NCBI GenBank assembly: GCA_014529385.2
Contig: CM043967.1
Location: forward strand, 10,490,001-10,554,000
Origin: Adiantum capillus-veneris
Taxonomy: Eukaryota > Streptophyta > Polypodiopsida > Polypodiales > Pteridaceae
Length of the DNA: 64,000 nt
Reading direction: 5' to 3'
Shown: positions 1-10,544 of the stretch, in pieces
Position numbering within the stretch: the first letter of the stretch is position 1
Layout: the number at the start of each line of letters is the position of its first letter
Position numbers and translations under genes: made by a program
The notes under the pieces: generated by a model
What the model saw: only the letters and a program-made list of their open reading frames with translations
The model's database searches: none
Told to the model about the DNA's origin: nothing

Positions 1-174
1 GAAGAGTCTCTCCCTCTACCTAAAGAGATTTAAGTGCAAAGTTATGATGTACTTGACAAGCCCTTCCTAAAAATCTTGGCGAACAAAATACTCTTGAAGC
101 TCTTTATGTATATGGTATGCCCCATGTGATCTTTTATGTATACTTTCCTCTTTGTCTTGTAGAATTTTGCCACC
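1..174. repeat. Left copy of a direct repeat flanking the Penelope-like fragment
   Basis: Near-identical to 3605-3784, same orientation. The right copy has about 12 extra bases before the shared CTTTGTCTTGTAG. The left copy starts at base 1, so the repeat may extend outside the window. It could be a pseudo-LTR of the element between, or duplicated flanking DNA. No open frame. Confidence 0.85.
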
Positions 175-1217
175 TATTGAAGCATCTGTTCACCACCTGA
201 GGCTTCTGCTCATCCTGCTCTACAGTTAAGGGATGCGTCATCTCACGGGCCACAACTAAAGCTTCTACTCAGCTTCACAGTACGTCGTCACCTATTTGCT
301 CCTACTTCTATGGCAGCACTGAGTATATTTCACGGGCCTGCGTCACCTGCATGCTCTGTCTATACATCCTGGGAGCACCGTTTGCTGAAGCTGCACTAGA
401 TAAACTGCATAAGCCACCCACTGCATCTGAGTTACTTCGCAGGTTGCTCGTGCTCAAACCTTCCATAAGCCACCGGATATACTTCGCGCGCTGCAGCTCC
501 TGCTCAAACCTTGCTATACTTCACGCGCTGCACCCGCTGCACTCGTTATACTTCGCGAGCTGCACCTGCTCGAATACTTCGCACGCTGCACCCGCTGCAC
601 CTGCTTGAACTTTGCTCGCTCCACCTGCTAAAATTTACATGTTGCACCTGCTCAGAGTTTGCTCGCTGCACCTGCTAAATTCTGCACCTACACATGCTCA
701 ACCGATGTCACCTACTCTATCTCGCGGGCCAGCATCTTCTACCTGCTATATTTCTACATCATGGGCTAGCGTCACATGATCATGAAGCTTTACAAAAGTA
801 AACTTAATCTGAGGAAGCTTCGCCAGTTCAACTTAGTAAGCCGCTCAACTTCGCAAGGCCAAACAAACTCAAGCTTTGTTCGGAGCTCGGCAACAGCCTT
901 CGGCAAAACAGCCATCTTACATGCTCTGAAGCTCGAGCCTAAGGAGGCTACAAAGTAGGCGTATACCATTGATCATGGGTACTTGCAACCCTTGCACAGG
1001 ACCTACGGCCATAACTCACGCGTAGGAGCCTTGCTATTACCATATGTAATTATCTTGTCTTCGGCTACTGTTTTTCGGAAAACCTTCACCACCTTAAAGC
1101 CTACCACTGCCTCCTAATTTCTCAATAGCTTTCCTCTTTTCGCAAACGGCACAATTACCACTCCACGTTTTTGCCATTTGTAATATCCTTAGCTTCTGCC
1201 CGCCATTCCACTAAGTC
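175..1217. repeat. Gene-free, degenerate CACCTGCT/GCTGCACC-rich repeats
   Basis: From about 180 to 760 short phrases such as GCTGCACCTGCTC and ACTTCGC recur irregularly, giving a low-complexity tract with no fixed period. The short open frames here have repeat-like composition and are not credible genes. From 760 to 1217 the sequence is unique with no recognisable feature. It may be 5' UTR of the element whose frame starts at 1218. Confidence 0.5.
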
Positions 1218-2993
1218 ATGGAATCATCATCCACCCCTGCCCTCCATAGTAATCCCGCACCCTCCTTTAAAACCCCCCCTTTTCTCTCACCGTCTAGCTC
1301 GACAATCGTTATTTCCTCCAACGGCTCCGGTTTTTCCACTGTCGGCTCCCCCTCCCCTAATACCTCTTCTTCCTTGCTCACATCGGTATCCTCCTCTTCA
1401 ATTTTTTCTACCACCCTTCCCGGTTTTATCTCGGCCTCCGCCCTCACTAACCCTTTTGCATTTGCCGCACAATCAAGCATGACTACTCCCGCTTCCTCCT
1501 CTAAGAAAGCTCTCTTTAGCACGGAAGAACTTCAAAGGCTCACGGCAAACCTCTCCGTAGGGGAATTTGATTTCTCCCCTCCTTCCTCGAAAGGCACCAA
1601 AAGCTACGGTGCACTCGTTGGCCTTACATCTCAAAGGGGAGTGCTCCCAAATCCCCCTCTCATTGCTCCTTTCTCTTTCGGCGCTTTCTCCTCCTCGTTC
1701 GCCACCTCCCCCTCCCATGTTCACTCTTACGCCACTTCCCTTAATCCTATCCCCTCTACTTCTCCCCTCCCCACCATTCCTACCATCACCAAACCGCAAG
1801 AGTTTGACAAAATTGTGTCTGGATCCTTACACGAGTTCAAAACTATTAATCTCAAGCTTTCTAAAGCTAAATCTCATCTCCTACACCTCCAAAACCTTTG
1901 TGCTAGCAATAAAGCCCCCAATAGCCTTTGCATGAAACCACCACGTCTTATTTTGGAAGATTCTAGTGCTCAAGCCCTTCTCAATGCCAAGTTTGTTAGC
2001 ATTAACATACAATACCAACTTGATTGTTGCGACGCTTATATACAAGCCCAAGCTCTCTTAGTAGAAAACCTCCAAAAGCTTTTTGATTTCTTCCATGAGG
2101 TTGTAGAAGAACGCTTGGAAGATCTTGTTAAAAAGATCTCACCTTTATCCTTGCCTAGAGTTCAACTCGAAGCATGGGCCAATCAACTTGTTATGTGGAA
2201 AAATTCTTCTCTTTTGGAGCTAGACTCCTTCATTCAAAACTCCATCCTACAAGCGCATTTAGCCACTTCCATGGAATCAGCGGCTCACAATGCAAGAAAG
2301 AGATCCCAAGAGACCCTCTTTGCCAAAGCAATGGCATTACCAAAAGAAGACACCGTGAGTGAACTCGTTAAACACGAGGTCATTACTCAAATGAGCAAGC
2401 TTCTCTCCCATAAGACTCCTTTAAAATTTGGTAAAAACACTTCCTCTAAAAAACCTTTTGCTTCCGCTCCCTCACAACCTTTGTCTTCCCTTGTTAAGCA
2501 TAAGGCTCCCTTTGGGAAATACACCCACCAACCATTTAGAAAACCTTATAACATTTCCTCCTCTTCCTCCTCCATCTTGCTTGAAAAAACTCCTCCTCTT
2601 CGGGCCTTCTTTCCCGACCCATCCCTCATTTGCTCAAATCTTCTTAATACCTTCTTAATGCCCCTCCGTGTTCTAGCCACCCCTCTCCCTCCCTTTTACC
2701 TCTTCCCTCTAAATCTCCCTATCCCTCATCCAACCTTCCTAAAAATAAAAAAACTTGCAATGGAGGAGGAAGTAGTAGTTGAGCACCCTGCTTCATGGGT
2801 CCATTTTCTCTTCTCTAAACCCCCTCTTTTTTCGCTTTTTTGGACCCATCCTCCCTTTTCACCAACTTACTTCCCCACTACACTCCACTCCACTCCTTCC
2901 CCTTATGGTATTGCTAAAAGACGTTACAAGTATTGGCTTCCTCTTACTAACCCTTCTCTTTGTGTTAATTCTAGGAAAGCAATCAATTTATGA
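1218..2993 (+). CDS. Retroelement ORF1-like protein, Ser/Pro-rich, 591 aa
   Basis: Open for 591 codons from an ATG. Residues 1-200 are Ser/Thr/Pro-rich and low complexity. Residues about 200-400 are helical and amphipathic (LHEFKTINLKLSKAKSHLLH; VEERLEDLVKKI), then a basic Ser-rich stretch follows. No zinc knuckle, RT or endonuclease motif. The end of the frame overlaps another frame (2779-3285) that leads into an RT-like N-terminus, so one frameshift may separate two parts of a single gene. I read it as the upstream ORF or N-terminal extension of a Penelope-like element. A non-LTR ORF1 is the main alternative. The exact family is not recognised. Confidence 0.5.
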   Translation: MESSSTPALHSNPAPSFKTPPFLSPSSSTIVISSNGSGFSTVGSPSPNTSSSLLTSVSSSSIFSTTLPGFISASALTNPFAFAAQSSMTTPASSSKKALFSTEELQRLTANLSVGEFDFSPPSSKGTKSYGALVGLTSQRGVLPNPPLIAPFSFGAFSSSFATSPSHVHSYATSLNPIPSTSPLPTIPTITKPQEFDKIVSGSLHEFKTINLKLSKAKSHLLHLQNLCASNKAPNSLCMKPPRLILEDSSAQALLNAKFVSINIQYQLDCCDAYIQAQALLVENLQKLFDFFHEVVEERLEDLVKKISPLSLPRVQLEAWANQLVMWKNSSLLELDSFIQNSILQAHLATSMESAAHNARKRSQETLFAKAMALPKEDTVSELVKHEVITQMSKLLSHKTPLKFGKNTSSKKPFASAPSQPLSSLVKHKAPFGKYTHQPFRKPYNISSSSSSILLEKTPPLRAFFPDPSLICSNLLNTFLMPLRVLATPLPPFYLFPLNLPIPHPTFLKIKKLAMEEEVVVEHPASWVHFLFSKPPLFSLFWTHPPFSPTYFPTTLHSTPSPYGIAKRRYKYWLPLTNPSLCVNSRKAINL

Positions 2994-3400
2994 GTTAGAA
3001 AACAAGGTCACTAACTTAGCCTGCCACAACCTCTCAAATCGTACGCTTTCCCATTATGAAAAGAAGCTGCCTGGGTTAGGCCTTAAATATATTCCTCCCC
3101 CCTTCCCTCCTACTCTCTCCTCTCTAAAAAACTCTTTTTCTAACTTGGAAAGAAGCTACCAACTTAAGCTATATTTTAAGGAGGTCTCCCCACCCTCAAA
3201 CCCCTTCTCCCTCCCCAATGCCTCTTGGTACCCACCCACTCCTTCTCTTAGTCTCGAAAATATCTTCTTCTCACTCTCTTCATAGCTCAGTACCAATTAC
3301 AAAACCTCTTTCTCTAAGTCTTCTCGCTTCTCACCCCCTTCCTTTCTTAAGAAAGCCCTTTTTTTCTTAAAAAATGATCCTTCCATTATCATCAAGCCGG
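2779..3400 (+). pseudogene. N-terminal fragment of a Penelope-like reverse transcriptase
   Basis: The 2779-3285 frame contains KVTNLACHNLSNRTL followed by GLGLKYIPPP and a later basic-aromatic RSYQLKLYFKE. This order resembles the region before the RT core in Penelope-like elements (Asn-Leu-Ser, then a Gly-Leu-x-Phe/Tyr-x-Pro phrase). After the stop at 3283-3285 the theme continues to LKNDPSIIIKP near 3370-3395, which matches the start of the family's IIIKPADKG-type motif. Homology then ends abruptly. No RT catalytic motif or GIY-YIG domain remains. Family assignment rests on recognised motifs only; a DIRS-like or other RT is possible. Confidence 0.45.
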
Positions 3401-3604
3401 TGTTTCAAAATTAATTTGATTATTGTTTGAAAGAGGAAAATTTTAGAGCAAAGATTTATTCCTACTTTTGCAATCTATATGTAGCCATGAAATAATTTAT
3501 GTTAAGGATGTAGAGGTAAATGTAGGAAAATTTTTCTATGTGCTTTCATAAATATTAATATTTACATATGTAATCTGGGAAACGGAAAATGATAAATTGG
3601 TCAA
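3401..3604. other. AT-rich tail after the RT fragment, nothing recognised
   Basis: Follows the abrupt loss of RT homology and ends where the right direct repeat begins. No open frame. It could be 3' sequence of an internally deleted element. Confidence 0.4.
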
Positions 3605-3784
3605 GAAGAGTCTCTCCCTCTACCTAAAGAGATTAAAGTGCAAAGTTATGATGTACTTGACAAGCCCTTCCTAAAAATCTTGACGAACAAAATACTGTTG
3701 AAGCTCTATATGTATATGGTATGCCCCATGTGATCTTTATGTATACTTTCCTCTATAGCAATAGCTTTGTCTTGTAGAATTTTG
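3605..3784. repeat. Right copy of the flanking direct repeat
   Basis: Same sequence and orientation as 1-174 with a few substitutions and a 12-base indel. The 3,430 bases between the copies hold the Penelope-like fragment. Base 3785 onward matches nothing else in the window. Confidence 0.85.
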
Positions 3785-4014
3785 CACCAAGAGAAGGACT
3801 TTGTTCACATCTCTCTACCAAGAACCTCCTAGTAATTATGGGATGGAGGTAACCAAAGCATTTATTTGCTAGGGGCTTTCTATATGGGGGCCAATAAATT
3901 GGGCTTTATTTGTTGAGGATATAGTTTTTAGTATGGGTATCTTCTCTAGATCAAGACAGGGTCTGAACTTTGAGCGATCGGAGGCAAGGCAAGAGCAAGG
4001 ACCAAAATCTCCAT

Positions 4015-4955
4015 TGTTGGGAATGCAAGACTTGAAGAAGAATATTGTTAAGAGACAGACCGAACAGACACCCACCTAGCCGGACACATAGCCGGACACC
4101 ACATTTGTAGTTTATTATTTTGCTGAGCTAGTGTACTGATACTCTATGTAAATCCTGATTCTAGAGTAGCATGTCAATTCCTTGAGTTGTAATGTTGTCA
4201 TGACATTTGTAAAAGTCCATGTGAACCAGCCACTGGCCATTTAGAAATCCCTAGGTATAAAGGTCAATAACCTTAATGTGAAAGAAGGCTTATCTTTAGA
4301 AGAGGAAAGACTGTTGTACATACGCTCAAGCTACGAAGCTGATTCAACTTGTAATCATCGCAACTAATGATTGGGTAATCTATTTTTAGTTTTGAAACTT
4401 GCATTGTGTTCCTCTCTCTTTGCTCTTTCGATTAACTGTAAGCATTGTCAGTTATGTTGTGGTTTGCGACTATGCGTCTGTGGGCTATAATTGCAGTTTT
4501 GAGTGCTTAAATCATTGTTTTTAGTCGTTTTGACCATAGGAGAGTGTTTGTAAACTATAGGGCGACCTTTCTAGATAGTTCTGTTGCAGTTTTCAGGCCT
4601 TTTTCATGATGGATCATGATTTGGTATCTTGTTGGATTGCGACCAGATTTGGTAGGATAGTGTCCTTAGGTGTCTTACACCTCCTCCTAAAGTTTCGTTG
4701 TATTTTGAATTCGTTCGAGTGCCAAAATGGCGTGATAACCTAGAGCTCTGAGAAAGGATATAGGCAGATTTTTCTGATCATTGAGTGTTGGTTTGCTTGT
4801 AGAGTTGTTGTGTTCGCTTGTTAAGGTTCACTTCTTGAGATAGACGATCTCAAAGAGTCTCCATGCCGCATCCGAGTCACTTCCCCGAGTATTGATATTA
4901 TGTTAGTGTCAGATCGCTATGCTACAGATGTCCGTCTCACGTCCACCAGCTAACA
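4015..4955 (+). mobile_element. 5' LTR of truncated Ty3/gypsy element B
   Basis: Starts TGTTGG and ends CTAACA directly before a primer-binding site, the canonical TG...CA layout. The right end is fixed by the PBS. The left end is inferred from the TG and the LTR lengths of siblings A and C (958 and 945 bp), since no second LTR is in the window. 3785-4014 upstream holds nothing I recognise. Confidence 0.6.
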
Positions 4956-4956
4956 T

Positions 4957-4973
4957 TGGCGCCGTCGATGGGA
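4957..4973 (+). other. Primer-binding site of element B
   Basis: TGGCGCCGTCGATGGGA lies one base after the LTR end. The first eight bases (TGGCGCCG) match the PBS used with tRNA-Asp by many plant gypsy elements; the remainder is divergent, so the primer is tentative. Confidence 0.65.
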
Positions 4974-6377
4974 TATGATCCTTAGATGGTGAGTGACCTA
5001 GTTCGTATTTAGAGCGTTCTTTTTTGAAGGTTTGTCTTCCATTCTAGTTATACTTTAGCAGTGAAGCAGCTAGAGTTTAGAAGTCAAGGACTTGCTAGGT
5101 TTGTTTAGTGCTTGGTAGAGTCTAGAAGTCGAGGACTTGCTAGGTCTATTCTCGAGAGGAAAAGAGGGTGAGATAGCCAAAAGCATTTTATTCTTTAAAT
5201 TTTTCAATGCTTTCAGAGTGCTGTCTCGTTATCCGTTTTGATTTTATTTTGTATCGTTTTGTTTATTTTTGTTTCATGTTTCATTTTAGTGCTTAGGAGT
5301 AGGATACGTAGAAACTACCACCATCAAATTTGGGCTAAAAGATGGACAAAAAAATGAGTGAAAATCATATTTTGGCCCAAAAACTTGCACCATAGCTAGA
5401 GAACATCACAAGGAATGTAGTGGTCTTTTCAAAATTGGATTTGGATATCAAAAACCAAACCAAAAGCCCAAAACTACCAAGTACTCTGACAAAGTGCCAT
5501 AACTGACCTAGCTTTCAATCCAGAGGTCCATTTTAAAAAATATTGATACCATAGGATCTACTAATCATGTTGTACTTGTGAAAAAAATTGAGCAAACTTG
5601 GGTCAAAAGGGAGCAAAACACGTGACATGACAGAAACCGCTGTGCATACCTAGTGTTGGCCATTTGACTTGTCAAACCAAGTCCAAATCCAAAAAGATTT
5701 GAGATTTAGTTTGTGGACATTGTCAAGAACAACCTCCTAAGAGATCAAGTCCAGATGTAGTTGAACATGGATCGCGATCCATGTACCTCAACCTCAGAAT
5801 TTGATGAAAATTGGTATAGAGCCTGCACATGACCTTGTCTTCTACACGCAGTCAATTTGGAACATGGATCGCAATCCATGTACCTCAGCATAGTGGGGAT
5901 ATCTGAATTAATGATTCTGTAGACATACTTGACTACTACCCAAATCTCAAGTTTGAGCTAAAAATATCTTTTGGAGATCAAGATACAAGCCAAAGTTCCT
6001 GTCTTCTGGTCTTAAAACTGTTTTTGAGTGCTCTTTCAAGTGCAGCTCACTAAAAGTGTTCTAACTTTTGATACACAACTCCAAATTGAGTCAAATAAAG
6101 CCAGGAAGAAAGCTTGCGGACAATAGAAGGTTTTGGTTTTAGAGCTGAGTTTTTCCAGGTTTCCTAAATCCAAACTTTTAGGATACCTAGAACTATTTTC
6201 CAAAGAGAAAAAAGTCTCAAAGACTTGACTTTTGAGAGACCTGATCAGGGGTAAAAAGGGGATAAGTTGCACTGAGCCAAAGTGGGCTTGTCAAGGGCCT
6301 ATCTTGAGAGTTTTGAGTGAGTCTTGACCATGAAAAATCATCCACCACCAGGGTTTTTTACTCCACTCAGAGACATG
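4974..6377 (+). other. 5' leader of element B with two CGCG palindromes
   Basis: No credible open frame. Two palindromes sit 97 bp apart: ACATGGATCGCGATCCATGT at 5765-5784 (perfect) and a copy with one mismatch at 5862-5881, both followed by ACCTCA. Siblings A and C have different palindromes with the same CGCG centre in their leaders. Confidence 0.7.
5765..5784. repeat. Perfect 20-bp palindrome, element B type
   Basis: ACATGGATCGCGATCCATGT equals its own reverse complement. The second copy at 5862-5881 carries CGCA in place of CGCG. Confidence 0.9.
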
Positions 6378-7319
6378 AAAAACGTTGCAATGCCGACAAC
6401 AATGGGATTGGGAGAATACCTATAGGAGAGACATCCTCTGATCAACAAACCGAATGTGAGATTCATCGGAACTAGCGAAGCCATGAGAGTGCCTACATAT
6501 TATGCTCATGAGGGCATATATAGATTCACAAACGGGGATCAATATATCTTCTACAAGTGTGTAGAACCCTATGCTGGAGAGATGCCATTCCATAAGAACC
6601 TCTATGCATTCACGTATACAGATGCCCACGGAGTGCAAGTTTTGATGGTAGATAAGTATGGAAGAGAGTACAAATTTGTTGATTCAATTGACCTAGAGCA
6701 ATACACATACAAGGGTACTTCGATCTCTACTTACTTTCATCCAATAACGATGCTAGAGCACATAACAGAGAGGATTTCACCAAGATTTTCTCCAAGACGA
6801 GAGAAGAGAGCAAGAGCCGACTTTGCCAGAGACCACAAACTGGCTCAATTGGTGACTAAACCACAACTTTTAAGACCATACCAAGTGGCCCAATGTGGCA
6901 AGACAAAGTACAATGGGACAGAGGATCTATATGCTCATGTCTCACTCTTCAAACAAGTTTTGAGAGCTGAACAGATTGCAAATTTCCATACTCAGTATGA
7001 GGGATTTGGATTGACATTAGAAGGAATGGCTTTGACGTGGTTCCAACCACTAAACATAGATGATTTTCCAAACATGGCACAACTCCTACAAGAGTTTGTA
7101 GAGGAGTTCTCGAAAAGGGGAATCAAGCACAACACAGTGTCCCAAATCTACGCTTTCAAACAAAAAGCGAACGAAAGAGTGAAGGATGCTCTGCTATGCT
7201 TCAAACAGTACATAGACAAATGTTCTGTGAGAGATCTACCGCAAGATGAGAGATTATTAGTTCTCTTCATAGAGGGCTTGAGGAATGAAACTCTAAAAAA
7301 TGACCTACATTTGAAAGGA
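6378..7319 (+). pseudogene. gag of element B, truncated in the capsid region
   Basis: The readable frame starts upstream of 6456 and has an in-frame TAG near 6422. It encodes an N-terminal domain shared with A and C (phrases CVEPYAGE and DKYGREYK), then a retrotransposon gag region (LFKQVLRAEQIANFHTQYEG; FSKRGIKHNTVSQIYAFKQK; RNETLKNDLHLK) about 75% identical by eye to element C residues 350-477. Homology stops at HLK near 7319, where MULE sequence begins. Zinc knuckles, protease and pol are missing, so this is the 5' stub of an element cut by the MULE insertion or by a later deletion. Confidence 0.8.
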
Positions 7320-7322
7320 TGA

Positions 7323-8851
7323 ATTTCAAACTCACTTTCTTTGATTGCTGGTACACGACAGGTAGGGCTTTATATCGAAGTAAGATGAAAAATTGATTTT
7401 CATTAGTGCTTTCACTTATGGTTCTAATTTTGTTATGGTCTCCATATTCTTCCTCGTAGGAGCATTTGTATGCTAAACCAAAAACTCCAACTACACCTAT
7501 AGAGATAAACTCCCCTATGGGGAGTAGTGGGACTAGAGATATCTATGGTACCATTTCTCAAGGTATTTTTGATTGGAAAATTCCACCTACATCATCTAAG
7601 GCTTCCAAGTTAGAAAGGTGACTCCTCTCTCCTTGACCTTTAGCTTTGTTTTCTGTTGCATGCACAATTAGTGATTGGATTGATGTATTTTGCTATGAGA
7701 TTGTGGTCTTTATAGTGACATGGTATTCCATTTGAGATCCTCACGTTATGGCATAGCAGTGGATTGCGATATAAACCTTATCAATGACATCGTATCCATT
7801 GAATACTCAGTCAATGAATATGTTTGCCTTGTAAGTCTATTATTTTCTTCATTAGTTATTGGTTTTTTGATTGATTGAGTGCTACCAAGTAATAGACCAC
7901 ACGTGGATTGTAGATGGATGGAGCACATTTTTTCTAGTGACATTATTGAGCATGTTTGGTTCGTGGATAGTTTGTGGTTCTCATATATGCTCACAAATAC
8001 AAGTCAACTTCTTGTGGAGAATTTCTTTGGAAAGGTGGACTTACCAGGCCAAACATTTACATTCTTTCCAATTATCAGTAGGTATGAGGAAATTTGTGTC
8101 CCCTAAGATCGCTAGAGTTCATCTTAAAGTTTATTTAATAATAGAGTTTGTGTCACTTTAGATCACATTGGACTCTCATAGTATTTTATAATGGCCATCT
8201 TCGTCTCTTGTGTGGGTTGCCATTTGGGCAAAGTTCACTCTTGTTTTTGGACTCCTTATCCATGTGCTCAATAATTGACTACTTGCCACACATAGAGATG
8301 TACTAGTCAAAATTTATTTGTTGTATGTATATATCCATAATTATTAATAAGTACTTACGTGAAACGAGCGTGATTTTCTTAGGGCACTCGCACATTTCTC
8401 CAACTACTGCTCACATGAGGTTATTAAGGAGGAGCTTTTGAAACCTCGACAATATTGTCACATTGACTCAATAGAGGTTTGATAAGTACTTTTGTAGGTT
8501 TACTATAACTGTCATTGTTACTTAGATGAGATCTTTCTTAATTGATGCTTTTTGAAATAGACACCTATGCAGCCAAATGGGTTTGATTGTGGCTATTATG
8601 TCATGACAATTATGAGATTTCTCATTATGGGAGGTATACAACACAAAAGATCAAGGCAATGGGTATGTTCTTGGGCTTTGTTTCAATCTAAAAGTGTTGT
8701 AGTTATTGTGTGTTTAATATGAAGAACTTGTGTATGCTAAAATTAGTTGTTTTTTTTGTAGCTATAAAAAAAAATGTTCAAGCATGAGGATGTGGACGAG
8801 ACAAAGAAAAGCTTGCATAATTGGACCCAAAAGCTCTTGGTTGATGATTAG
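7323..8851 (+). CDS. Ulp1-like (C48) cysteine protease gene of MULE copy 1, several exons
   Basis: The ordered catalytic elements of a Ulp1/SENP protease are visible in separate exons: SHWTLIVFYNG with catalytic His at 8166-8168, LFLDSL with the Asp near 8257, and QPNGFDCGYYVM with Gln at 8570-8572 and Cys at 8588-8590. Plausible GT...AG introns separate them, for example about 8479-8559. A last exon ends ...TQKLLVDD at a TAG at 8849-8851. Upstream exon-like stretches include EHLYAKPKTPTTPIE near 7460 and HYGIAVDCDINLI near 7745. The 5' end is unknown. Family members remove SUMO-like tags from proteins; the role in a MULE is not established. Exon joins are inferred. Confidence 0.65.
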
Positions 8852-9397
8852 GGACTTTATATTATGGGCCATGGCATGTCACCTTTTATGGCATTCCATT
8901 TTACTCTCTTATGGCGACCATGATTTTTTGCATTGGCCAATTTTGTAATGGAAACTTTTTGAGAACAAAAAAAGATTTTATTTTGGCCAATGCCTTGCTA
9001 TTTTCAAATGGAGCCTTTTGTAATAGTGAGATTCAATTAGAGACAATGAGCATGTGAAAGGGATTTGAGTTGTATTGATAAGGTATTGCAATAGAGTTTT
9101 TATGCCACATTTTTTGCATTGGTGTATCAATTTTATTTTAAATGGTGGTTGATTATGGTCTTGAGAATTTTCATCTCAGGGCAATAGAGTTTTTTATGAC
9201 ACATTGTTTGCATTGATGGTTGATTATGTTCTTTGGAATAAGAGCCAATTTGCACAAAGTTGAGATGTACTTACAAGGTAGTGAAATGGACAGGATATGA
9301 CACAATTATTTCTTTTTTACTTTGGTCTTCTAATTTACTTACAAATGTACACAAAGTATCTTCCAAGGGTGCACACTAAGCTTGGGTAAGACGCTTG
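8852..9397 (+). other. 3' flank of the Ulp1-like gene, copy 1
   Basis: No gene. Nearly identical to copy 2 at 34511-34528 joined to 51605-52136, so it belongs to the MULE. TGGGC at 8865-8869 is the uninterrupted equivalent of the element C target site. Confidence 0.7.
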
Positions 9398-9433
9398 AAA
9401 AAAGTAAACTCGGGTACCCGAGTTTACTTTTTT
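9398..9433. repeat. Perfect 36-bp palindrome between convergent MULE genes, copy 1
   Basis: Core ACTCGGGTACCCGAGT with arms extended by AAAAAAGTAA on the left and its complement on the right; all 36 bases are self-complementary. It lies between the Ulp1-like gene (+) and the transposase C-terminus (-). Copy 2 has the counterpart at 52137-52172 and related copies lie at 32519-32790. Confidence 0.95.
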
Positions 9434-9714
9434 CCAGAGAGGTGAAAAACCAAATATGATCCATAATAAGAGATGTGGCAACAAAGAAATGTCATGGCGA
9501 GGTCATATAGTTTAAATCACTCTCAATAATCTTTGAGAATTGAAAGAAGTTGAGATCTACAACCACCAAGAAAAGGGCAAATAAAACTTCAAATAAAATC
9601 TATTTGAATTGGAATGTGTTCTCTATACACAAGGAGAATCCTCATAATGGAGGCAAAGACCCTAATCTTGTTACAGCCATTATCAAGGCTCAATGTGTAG
9701 ATTCGCTCTTCATT
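9434..9714. other. Between palindrome and transposase C-terminus
   Basis: No convincing gene. It lies inside MULE copy 1, downstream of the transposase; copy 2 lacks this part. Confidence 0.4.
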
Positions 9715-10544
9715 TTAAGAATCGGGATACTCACATGCCACTATTTGACAATAAAAACTATTAGAGTCATCACAAACCTGAGCACCTTGCCTCACGATGC
9801 TCTTCTCAGCACCATCAGAGAAATGTTTTTTTGCCAAAGGCAGTAATGCATGACATGTATGACACGAAAACGTACTAGAAGGATCTACAATTAATGTCTT
9901 AGTACAACAATGAGGGAACCAAACTTGCGCCCTTCCTTCAAAACGCACTCGATGTCGACCTCGTTGATGCTTTCTCCTTAGTACACCTGTGTGATGAGGT
10001 GGATTTGGGTGTTGGTTAGTGGCTATGCTCACATGATTGGGTTTAGGGTTATCTTCTTTGGATCTTTCACGATGACCATGACTAAATGAGTTTGGGTCAC
10101 ATGCTCCTGAATTTAATGCACACTACCACCAGTTGGCATGTCTATAAGAGATGGGGACACCAATGATCTCAAGGCATCTCTTGCCATCGTCAATTGGTGC
10201 ATGATTATCTCTTTCTCTTTGACACTCTTTGATGGTGTTCCTTCTTGTATGGCTAAAAGGGTTTCCTAGCACCTCTTCCTCTTGTAGTTTTTCACCAACA
10301 TCAATGTCGTTAGAGTCACCACACATCATCTCGTGTGCATTGTCCACTATGGGAAAAATGGTATTCAAGTGGGGAAGGTATTGCATGACTATAAAACGAA
10401 TGCCATATAAGTGTTTACATTTTGAACCCAATCTGGACAGTCACAGTAGTTGCTTTGTAAGCTCACATAGTACCATATATTTGGAGTAGTCATGCTCTGT
10501 ATATGAAAGTGCAACAACATCTCATCCACAACTTGCAAGCTTGT
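9715..10544 (-). pseudogene. C-terminal part of MULE transposase, SWIM zinc finger, copy 1
   Basis: Reading down from 10544, one frame gives VVDEMLLHFHIQSMTTPNIW and then NYCDCPDWVQ. The next frame continues KCKHLYGIRFIVMQYL. Together they form the Cys-x-Cys...Cys-x-His pattern of a SWIM finger (about 10395-10450), typical of MULE/FAR1 transposases downstream of the catalytic core, with a 1-base frameshift inside. Further short open stretches reach 9715 (one with CHTCHALLPLAKKHF). The partner N-terminal part is at 29990-32360 on the far side of element A. Confidence 0.65.

Noticed and set aside
1-174. Direct repeats 1-174/3605-3784 as true LTRs
   Set aside because: No TG...CA ends, PBS or PPT next to them; left open as pseudo-LTR or duplicated flank.
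1171-1935. Other open frames over 1211-1935 on both strands
   Set aside because: They are shadows of the low-complexity Ser/Pro part of the 1218-2993 frame.
6420-6638. Minus-strand 72-codon frame in B
   Set aside because: Opposite the gag coding strand; no conservation with A or C.
9398-9433. Palindrome as a restriction or rho-independent terminator site
   Set aside because: The flanking A and T runs mimic a bacterial terminator, but the context is a plant MULE.
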